Positions 46,347-52,866 of a stretch of DNA of 52,866 bases are shown here, one piece after another. Made by a program: the position numbers and the translations under genes. Source of the DNA: Pseudomonadota bacterium (GTDB lineage: Bacteria; Pseudomonadota; Gammaproteobacteria; Burkholderiales; Burkholderiaceae_C). The notes under the pieces were generated by a model. The model was not told the DNA's origin, ran no database searches, and worked only from the letters and a program-made list of their open reading frames with translations. Location: contig CAUJJO010000067.1 in the NCBI GenBank assembly GCA_963205125.1, positions 1-52,866 of the forward strand, given 5' to 3'. The stretch's first letter is position 1; each line of letters opens with the position of its first letter.

Positions 46347-47324
46347 ATGACCCAGATCGTCGACCGTACCGTCCTCTTCGCCGACCTGCGCGGCAGCACC
46401 TCGCTGTTCGAGACGCTGGGCAACGCCGAGGCGACTTCGGTGGTGACGCACTGCATCAACGCCTTGTCGCAGCCGGTGCAGGCGCAGGGCGGTCATGTCG
46501 TGAAGACGCTGGGCGATGGGCTGATGGCCGTCTTCGTCGAATCGACCGCCGGGGTGCAGGCGGCGATCGCGATGCACGAGGTGCTGGACGCCATGGTGCA
46601 GAAGGGCCATCAGCGCGGCGCCTCGTCGGGCCTGCGCGGGCTGCGCCTGCAGGTCGGCATTGCGCGCGGCGAAGTGGTCGAGATGGCCGGCGACTGCTTC
46701 GGCGATGCGGTCAACGTCGCCGCCCGCCTGCTCGACCACGCCGGGGACAACGAGACCCTGGCGACCGCCGAGGTGGTCTGCGGCCTGGCCGTCGACAAGC
46801 AGGCGCGCTTTCGCAGCCTGGACCGCCTGACGCTGCGCGGACGCGCCGAGCCGGTGCAGGTGCACGTGCTGGGACGGCGACGCGCACGCGGCGACGCCGC
46901 GATCACGCAGTTCGGCGACGTCGCCATCGCCGGCGATCCGCAGGGGCTGCGCCTGGCCTGGGACAAGCACAGCCGCGTCTTCAAGGCGCGCGAGTTGCCC
47001 GCGGTGCTCGGCCGCGGGCCGCAGGCGGCCTTTCGCGTCGACGACTCCCGCGTCTCGCGCTCGCACGCGCGGCTGGACTGGTACGGCGGCAGCTTCCAGC
47101 TCACCGACCTTTCCTTCAACGGCAGCTACGTGCGCTTTGCCGACGGCGAGATCGTCAGCCTGCGCCGCGGCAGTTGCCTGCTGCACGGCGGCGGGACGAT
47201 CGGCCTGGGCTCCTCGCCGGCCGATGCCGATGCGGCCTGCGTGCGCTTCGAGGTCGTGCCCGTCGACGCCGAACCCGCCTCGCACGAGCGCGACACGGTC
47301 TCGGGCCAGCGGCCGATCGACTGA
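46347..47324 (+). CDS. Adenylate/guanylate cyclase-FHA domain protein
   Basis: A 325-residue cytoplasmic protein. The N-terminal half is a class III nucleotide cyclase: VLFADLRGSTSLFE (metal aspartate), TLGDGLMAVF (second aspartate), GDAVNVAARLLD. The C-terminal half is an FHA-like domain (PAVLGRGPQAAFRVDDSRVSRSHARLDWYGGSFQLTDLSFNGSYVRF), binding phosphothreonine. The product (cAMP or cGMP) cannot be told by eye. It lies between rpoD and hemH; hemH starts 15 bases later and may be cotranscribed. Confidence 0.9.
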   Translation: MTQIVDRTVLFADLRGSTSLFETLGNAEATSVVTHCINALSQPVQAQGGHVVKTLGDGLMAVFVESTAGVQAAIAMHEVLDAMVQKGHQRGASSGLRGLRLQVGIARGEVVEMAGDCFGDAVNVAARLLDHAGDNETLATAEVVCGLAVDKQARFRSLDRLTLRGRAEPVQVHVLGRRRARGDAAITQFGDVAIAGDPQGLRLAWDKHSRVFKARELPAVLGRGPQAAFRVDDSRVSRSHARLDWYGGSFQLTDLSFNGSYVRFADGEIVSLRRGSCLLHGGGTIGLGSSPADADAACVRFEVVPVDAEPASHERDTVSGQRPID

Positions 47325-47338
47325 AGCTGCTCGAGCGC

Positions 47339-48373
47339 ATGCGCTTTCGTCCCGAGCCGCCGCAGCAGCCCGCTGCGCCTGCGCGCACGGCCGTGCTGCT
47401 GGTCAACCTCGGCACGCCCGGGCAGCCCACGGCGGCGGCGCTGCGCCGCTACCTGGGCGAGTTCCTGAGCGACCCGCGCGTCGTCGAGATCCCGCGGCTG
47501 CTGTGGCTGGCGATCCTGCACGGCATCATCCTGCGCGTGCGGCCGGCGAAGTCGGCGGCCAAGTACCGTTCGGTCTGGACCGCGCAAGGCTCGCCCCTGG
47601 CCGTCTGGACGACGCGCCAGGCGCTTGCGCTGCAGCAGGCGCTGCACGCACGCGGCCACGACGTCCTGGTGCGGCATGCGATGCGCTACGGCCAGCCGGC
47701 GATGGCCGAGGTGCTCGACACGCTGCGCCGCGAAGGCGCCACGCGCATGCTCGTCCTGCCGCTCTACCCGCAGTACGCCGCCGCCACCACCGGCAGCGTC
47801 GCCGACGCGCTGCACCGCTGGGCACTGCGGGCTCGCCGCGTGCCCGAGCTGCGCAGCATCGCCTCCTACCACGACGACGCCGGTTACCTCGACGCGCTGG
47901 CCGCCAGCGTTCGTGCGCACTGGGCGAAGGCGGGGCGCGCCGGCATGCTGGTGATGAGCTTTCACGGCATGCCGGCGCGCTCGCGCGAGCTGGGCGACCC
48001 CTACCACGACCAATGCCAGGAGACCGCGACCGGGCTCGCGGCGCGCCTGGGCTTGTCCGATGCCGAGTACCGCGTCAGCTTCCAGAGCCGCTTCGGCCGC
48101 GCGAAGTGGCTCGAGCCCTACACCGAGCCGACGCTGCGCGCGCTGGCCGCGCAAGGGCTGGGCACGGTCGACGTGCTCTGCCCGGGCTTTGCCGCCGACT
48201 GCCTGGAGACGCTCGAGGAGATCGCGCAAGAGGGCCGCGACGCCTTCCTCGCCGCAGGGGGCCAGTCGCTGCGCTACATCCCCTGCCTGAACGACGACGC
48301 CGCGTGGATCGATGCGCTGGCGGAGTTGGCCGAGCGCCACCTCGCCGGCTGGGACACGAAACGCCCCGGCTGA
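47339..48373 (+). CDS. hemH: Ferrochelatase
   Basis: A 344-residue enzyme inserting iron into protoporphyrin IX, last step of heme synthesis. The start region LLVNLGTPGQPTAAALRRYLGEFLSDPRVVEIP is diagnostic, and the active-site MSFHGMP segment near 205 carries the catalytic histidine. YPQYAAATTGS and CPGFAADCLETLEEI are also family motifs. ATG 47339 is chosen since MRFRPEPP begins the conserved part; no clear ribosome site. It follows the cyclase-FHA gene closely. Confidence 0.97.
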   Translation: MRFRPEPPQQPAAPARTAVLLVNLGTPGQPTAAALRRYLGEFLSDPRVVEIPRLLWLAILHGIILRVRPAKSAAKYRSVWTAQGSPLAVWTTRQALALQQALHARGHDVLVRHAMRYGQPAMAEVLDTLRREGATRMLVLPLYPQYAAATTGSVADALHRWALRARRVPELRSIASYHDDAGYLDALAASVRAHWAKAGRAGMLVMSFHGMPARSRELGDPYHDQCQETATGLAARLGLSDAEYRVSFQSRFGRAKWLEPYTEPTLRALAAQGLGTVDVLCPGFAADCLETLEEIAQEGRDAFLAAGGQSLRYIPCLNDDAAWIDALAELAERHLAGWDTKRPG

Positions 48374-48381
48374 GCGCAGGC

Positions 48382-49884
48382 TCAGACGCGGTTGCGGCGG
48401 CGCGCGCGCAGCGCCAGCAGCCGCGGCAGCACCAGGATGAGCACCAGCAGCGCCAGCAGCCCGGCCGACACCGGCCGCTCGACGAAGACGCGCCAGTGCC
48501 CTTCGCCGATCGCCAGGCCGTTGCGCATCTGCGCCTCGGCCAGCGGGCCGAGGATCATGCCGATGATGACCGGCGCGGTCGGGAAGTCGAAGCGCCGCAT
48601 CACCACGCCCAGCATGCCGTTGGCGAACATCAGGAAGAGGTCGAAGGCGCTCTGGCGCATGCCGTACACGCCCACCGTGGCGAAGATCAGGATGCCCGCG
48701 TAGAGCGGCGGGCGCGGGATCTCAAGCAGCTTCACCCACATGCCCACCAGCGGCAGGTTCAGCACCAGCAGCATCACGTTGCCGATGTAGAGCGAGGCGA
48801 TCAGCGCCCACACCAGCGCCGAGCTGGTCTCGAAGAGCTGCGGCCCGGCGTTGATGCCGTAGTTCTGCAGCGCCGAGAGCAGGATCGCCGCCGTCACCGA
48901 GGTCGGGATGCCAAGCGTCAGCAGCGGCACCAGCGTGCCGGTCACCGCGGCGTTGTTCGCCGCCTCGGGCCCGGCCACGCCCTCGATCGCGCCGACGGTG
49001 CCGAACTCTTCCTTGTGGCGGCTGAGCTTGCGCTCGACGCCGTAGCTGAGGAAGGTCGGGATCTCGGTGCCGCCGGCCGGGATGGTGCCGAAGGGGAAGC
49101 CCAGCGCCGTGCCGCGCAGCCAGGCCGGCCACGAGCGGCGCCACTCGCCGCGGTTCATGTAGACGCTGTTCAAGGGGTTGCGCTCGCCGCTGCCGCTGCG
49201 CCCCTCGTAGAGCGCGGTGTAGAAGCATTCGCCGACGGCGAAGAGCCCGACCGCCACCAGCACCACCTCGATGCCGTCGAGGAACTCGGGGATGCCTGCG
49301 GTGTAGCGCACCTGGCCGGTGATCTGGTCCAGGCCGACGAGGCCGACCGCCAGCCCGATGAAGAGGCCGGTGAGGCCGCGCAGCGTGCTCTTGCCGAGCA
49401 CCGCGCTCACCGTCGTGAAGGCCAGCATCATCAGCAGGAAGTACTCGGGCGGGCCCAGCTGCACCGCGTACGTGGCCACCAGCGGCGCGAACAGCGTCAC
49501 CAGCACGGTGGCGATGGTGCCGGCCACGAAGGAGCCGATCGCCGAGGTCGCCAGCGCCGCCCCGGCGCGTCCGCTCCTGGCCATCTTGAAGCCCTCGAGC
49601 GCGGTCACCATGGTCCCGGTCTCGCCGGGCGTGTTGAGCAGGATCGAGGTCGTCGAGCCGCCGTACATGGCGCCGTAGTAGATGCCGGCGAAGAAGATCA
49701 TCGACGCCGTGGGCTCGACCTGCGCCGTGATCGGCAGCAGCATGGCCACCGTCACCGCAGGGCCCAGCCCCGGCAGCACGCCGATCGCCGTGCCGACCGC
49801 GCAGCCGACGAAGGCCCACGTCAGGTTGATCGGCGTGCCCGCCGTCGCGAAGCCCTGCAGCAGGTGCGAGAGGATCTCGCCCAT
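48382..49884 (-). CDS. tctA: Tripartite tricarboxylate transporter permease TctA
   Basis: A 500-residue inner-membrane protein with about 11-12 helices. It has the TctA signatures [43 protein letters not shown], and [29 protein letters not shown]. With TctB and a periplasmic TctC it imports carboxylates (citrate or related). ATG 49884 overlaps the TctB stop by one base. The substrate is set by TctC and is unknown here. Convergent with hemH. Confidence 0.95.
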   Translation of the reverse strand: MGEILSHLLQGFATAGTPINLTWAFVGCAVGTAIGVLPGLGPAVTVAMLLPITAQVEPTASMIFFAGIYYGAMYGGSTTSILLNTPGETGTMVTALEGFKMARSGRAGAALATSAIGSFVAGTIATVLVTLFAPLVATYAVQLGPPEYFLLMMLAFTTVSAVLGKSTLRGLTGLFIGLAVGLVGLDQITGQVRYTAGIPEFLDGIEVVLVAVGLFAVGECFYTALYEGRSGSGERNPLNSVYMNRGEWRRSWPAWLRGTALGFPFGTIPAGGTEIPTFLSYGVERKLSRHKEEFGTVGAIEGVAGPEAANNAAVTGTLVPLLTLGIPTSVTAAILLSALQNYGINAGPQLFETSSALVWALIASLYIGNVMLLVLNLPLVGMWVKLLEIPRPPLYAGILIFATVGVYGMRQSAFDLFLMFANGMLGVVMRRFDFPTAPVIIGMILGPLAEAQMRNGLAIGEGHWRVFVERPVSAGLLALLVLILVLPRLLALRARRRNRV

Positions 49885-50393
49885 CACAGCCACCCGGTGC
49901 CGGTGAGGCCGGGCAGGTTGATCGCCAGCAGCTTGGTGAAGAGCCAGAAGGCCGGCGCGGCGATCAGCGCCCCGGTGGCCACGTCCAGCAGCGTGCGGGC
50001 GAGGCCCCCGCCGCCCTTGCCCTCGGACAGGCGCAGGCCGCGTGCCGCCAGCACGAAGCACAGCGTGCAGCTGAGGATGAAGCCGATCGTCGTGATCAGC
50101 GCCGCGTTGGCAAGCACGCCCGCGGCGACCCAGGCCATCGCGCGCCAGTCGCCGCGCTCCGCGCCCGAAGGCGGCTCCATCTCGCGAAATCCCCCGCGCA
50201 GCGCCTGCGCAAGCAGCAGCAGGCCGAACAGCGCCAGGGCGACGGTCACCACCCAGGGCAGAAAGTTCGGGCCCACGCCCTGGTAGCCCGCCTCACCCGG
50301 GATGCCGATCGCGCCGACGCCAAGCACCGCCGCGACCAGCAGCACGCCCGCGCCGACCAAAGCCTGCCCGCGCCGGTTCCTCGATTCCTGCAT
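49884..50393 (-). CDS. tctB: Tripartite tricarboxylate transporter small permease TctB
   Basis: A 169-residue protein with four predicted membrane helices ([98 protein letters not shown]). GPNFLPW is a typical TctB motif. It forms the transporter with TctA and TctC. ATG 50393 is chosen, 51 bases after the TctC stop. Overlaps tctA. Confidence 0.9.
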   Translation of the reverse strand: MQESRNRRGQALVGAGVLLVAAVLGVGAIGIPGEAGYQGVGPNFLPWVVTVALALFGLLLLAQALRGGFREMEPPSGAERGDWRAMAWVAAGVLANAALITTIGFILSCTLCFVLAARGLRLSEGKGGGGLARTLLDVATGALIAAPAFWLFTKLLAINLPGLTGTGWL

Positions 50394-50443
50394 GCGACCT
50401 CCTCCTTGCCGCCCTCCCTGCCGACCCCCTGCCGGCCCCCGGC

Positions 50444-51403
50444 TCAGACCATGCCGGCCTTGACCATCGTGGCGCGCAGGCTGGCGAATTCGCGGTCGAC
50501 GAACTCGTCGAACTCCTTGCCCGTCATCACCGCCGGGGTCCAGCCGTTCTTCTCGAGCGCCTCGGCCCAGGCCTTGGTCTTCACCGCCTTGAGCACCATC
50601 TCGGTCAGCGCCTTGCGCTGCGCGGCGTCGATCCCCGGCGCCCCGTAGACGCCGCGCCAGTTGCCGATCTCGACGTTGATGCCCTGCTCCTTGAGCGTGG
50701 GCACGTTCACGCCCTTCAGGCGCTGCGGCGAGGTGACGCCGATGGCGCGCATCTTGCCGCTCTCGATGTATTGCTGGAACTCGCTGTGGCCGCTGCCGCC
50801 GATGGTGACGTTGCCGCCGAGGATGGCCGCGGTCGCCTCGCCGCCGCCGCGGAAGGCGACGTAGTTGATCCTGCCCGGGTCGACGCCGACCTCGCGCGCG
50901 ATCATCGCCGCGGCGATGTGCTCGGTCGCGCCGCGCGAGCCACCGCCCCACTTGACGCTGCCCGGGTCCTTCTTCAGTTGCTCGATCACGTCGTGCATGG
51001 TCTTGAAGGGCGAGTTCGCCGGCAGCACGAAGACGTTGTATTCGCTCGTCAGCCGCGCGATCGGCGTGGCCTGCGTCAGGCTGACCGGCGGCTTGCCGGT
51101 GATGATGCCGCCCAGCATCACCGCACCCATCACCATCAGCGCGTTGCCGTCGCCCTTGCTGGCGTTGACGAACTGCGCAAGGCCGATCGCCCCGGCCGCA
51201 CCGCCCTTGTTGTCGTAGGTGACGGTGCTGGCCACGCCCGCCTCCTGCAAGGCCTTGCCCAGCGCCCGGCCGGTGGTGTCCCAGCCGCCGCCGGGGTTGG
51301 CGGGAATCATCATCTTCAGGTTGGCCGCGGCGAAGGCGGGCAAGGGCAAGGCGGCGGCAGCGCTCAGCGCGGCCAGGGACTTCAGAAAGACATCGCGACG
51401 CAT
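50444..51403 (-). CDS. Tripartite tricarboxylate transporter binding protein TctC (Bug family)
   Basis: A 319-residue periplasmic protein. The signal (MRRDVFLKSLAAL to FAAANL) has an RRxxFLK pattern suggesting possible Tat export. PANPGGGWDTTGRALGKALQ, DNKGGAAGAIGLAQFVN and GGSGHSEFQQYIESGKMRAIGVTSPQR are Bug/TctC hallmarks. It binds a carboxylate and passes it to TctAB. ATG 51403 has GAGGAG nine bases upstream. First gene of tctCBA; the 200 bases upstream to hslR hold a 16-bp tandem repeat. Confidence 0.94.
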   Translation of the reverse strand: MRRDVFLKSLAALSAAAALPLPAFAAANLKMMIPANPGGGWDTTGRALGKALQEAGVASTVTYDNKGGAAGAIGLAQFVNASKGDGNALMVMGAVMLGGIITGKPPVSLTQATPIARLTSEYNVFVLPANSPFKTMHDVIEQLKKDPGSVKWGGGSRGATEHIAAAMIAREVGVDPGRINYVAFRGGGEATAAILGGNVTIGGSGHSEFQQYIESGKMRAIGVTSPQRLKGVNVPTLKEQGINVEIGNWRGVYGAPGIDAAQRKALTEMVLKAVKTKAWAEALEKNGWTPAVMTGKEFDEFVDREFASLRATMVKAGMV

Positions 51404-51516
51404 CGGAACGGGCTCCTCTGGACTGGGTGTTGCAGCCGGCCGGGTCCGGCCGGGCGCCGGCCCGATGATCCTGCAAGCCGCGGGCGCGGCGCGCTCCCGC
51501 GGACCCGGGATTTCCC

Positions 51517-51556
51517 GCAAGCGCGCAATCGCGCAAGCGCGCAAACGCGCAATCGC
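51517..51556. repeat. 16-bp tandem repeat upstream of tctC and hslR
   Basis: Two and a half copies of GCAAGCGCGCAAWCGC (51517-51532, 51533-51548, 51549-51556) lie in the divergent gap. The unit is itself a variant of an eight-base GCAANCGC. It may be a regulator site array or simple slippage; function not known. Confidence 0.7.
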
Positions 51557-51603
51557 CCGGCGCAGCGCGGCGCGGCTCAGCCGGTGGCGGAGAATACGCC
51601 GCG

Positions 51604-52026
51604 ATGGCCGACCCGACCCGCAATGAGCGCATGCGCCTGGACAAGTGGCTGTGGGCCGCGCGCTTCTACAAGACGCGCTCGCTGGCGGCCCAAGAGATCG
51701 GTCGCGGCCGGGTCAGCGTCAACGGGCAGCCGGCCAAGGCGGCGCGCGAGCTGCATGCGGGGGACCGCGTGCAGTTGCGCCAGGGCGCCCTCACGCGCGA
51801 GGTCGACGTGCTGGCGCTGAGCCCGGTGCGCGGCCCGGCGCCGGTGGCGCAGGCGCTTTATCGCGAAACGCCGGCAAGCATCGCCGCGCGCGAGGCGGCA
51901 GCCGAGCAGCGCCGCCTGGGCGCCGAGCCCGCCGACAGCCTGCGCGAGGGCCGCCCGACCAAGCGCGACCGGCGCCACCTCGTCGAATGGAACCGCTGGA
52001 GCGCAAGCCTGGACGACAGCGGCTGA
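51604..52026 (+). CDS. hslR: Heat shock protein 15 (S4 RNA-binding protein HslR)
   Basis: A 140-residue protein with an N-terminal S4 domain (MRLDKWLWAARFYKTRSLAAQEIGRGRVSVNGQPAKAARELHAGD) and a basic C-terminal tail (RPTKRDRRHLVEW). Hsp15 recycles 50S subunits carrying nascent chains during heat stress. It lies upstream of grpE with a sigma-32-type promoter between, which fits a heat-shock role. ATG 51604. Confidence 0.93.
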   Translation: MADPTRNERMRLDKWLWAARFYKTRSLAAQEIGRGRVSVNGQPAKAARELHAGDRVQLRQGALTREVDVLALSPVRGPAPVAQALYRETPASIAAREAAAEQRRLGAEPADSLREGRPTKRDRRHLVEWNRWSASLDDSG

Positions 52027-52034
52027 GGGCAAGC

Positions 52035-52062
52035 CTTGAAGCCGGCCCGATCGCCCCCAACT
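52035..52062 (+). promoter_or_regulatory. Sigma-32-type heat-shock promoter of grpE
   Basis: CTTGAAG (52035-52041), 13-base spacer, CCCCAACT (52055-52062) closely match the sigma-32 consensus CTTGAAA-N13-CCCCATNT. It lies about 43 bases upstream of the grpE start. Confidence 0.75.
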
Positions 52063-52104
52063 GCACGCGCGTACCGCGGATCCCGAATGTTCTTTCGAAG
52101 GCAC

Positions 52105-52866
<762 letters not shown>

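Overview
The window is high-GC proteobacterial DNA, about 70% GC by eye, almost fully coding and without phage or insertion-sequence genes. Gene content and order point to Burkholderiales, perhaps the Rubrivivax/Leptothrix side: eno-ftsB, a fused cysNC beside cysD, a Bug-type TctC/TctB/TctA tripartite transporter, an H-NS of the short betaproteobacterial kind, a dnaG-rpoD pair whose sigma factor has a long Lys/Ala-rich N-terminus, and hslR-grpE-dnaK. This placement is inference from gene content, not from a search.

Layout. 1-5377: end of eno, ftsB, a nicotinamide riboside uptake and kinase pair, hslO (Hsp33) and a gamma carbonic anhydrase on the minus strand, a ferritin-like DUF455 protein and an MFS exporter. 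5424-7298: a small accessory island with a VapBC toxin-antitoxin pair and a class II Fic protein, each preceded by a clear inverted repeat. 7277-11918: sulfate assimilation (cysQ, cysD, cysNC, a TauE/SafE exporter). 12034-15778: a MIP18-family Fe-S protein, a polytopic membrane protein and a FadB/FadJ-like beta-oxidation enzyme. 15966-17905: a LysR regulator divergent from a periplasmic metallo-beta-lactamase-fold protein whose usual metal ligands are missing. 17919-23465: a diguanylate cyclase divergent from two orphan periplasmic binding proteins and a 945-residue hybrid histidine kinase. 23550-31216: a thioesterase-GNAT fusion, an alpha/beta hydrolase, tRNA-Val(GAC), an RluA-type pseudouridine synthase, an SDR, a REP-like element, phosphofructokinase, an S10 peptidase, a threonine dehydratase-like enzyme and a small conserved-looking protein. 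31251-38421: hrpA, argA, yggX, an iron-binding protein behind a Fur-like box, and H-NS. 38480-48373: a GGDEF-EAL protein, dnaG, rpoD, an adenylate cyclase-FHA protein and hemH. 48382-51403: tctCBA. 51604-end: hslR, grpE with a sigma-32-type promoter, and the start of dnaK.

How the genes work together. Much of the window is housekeeping: glycolysis (eno, pfk), sulfur assimilation, arginine synthesis, heme, DNA replication and sigma-70, and heat shock. Woven into it is a large signalling load: two c-di-GMP proteins, one cAMP/FHA protein, one multi-step phosphorelay kinase and several orphan substrate-binding proteins. The strongest candidate for an undescribed system is the divergent cluster at 17919-23465, where two binding proteins without any transporter lie directly upstream of a hybrid kinase. 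Secondary points are the Fic gene with its self-operator-like palindrome, the degenerate MBL protein, a palindromic intergenic-type repeat read in frame inside hrpA, and a 23-bp copy of the rpoD 3' end exactly 100 bp downstream.
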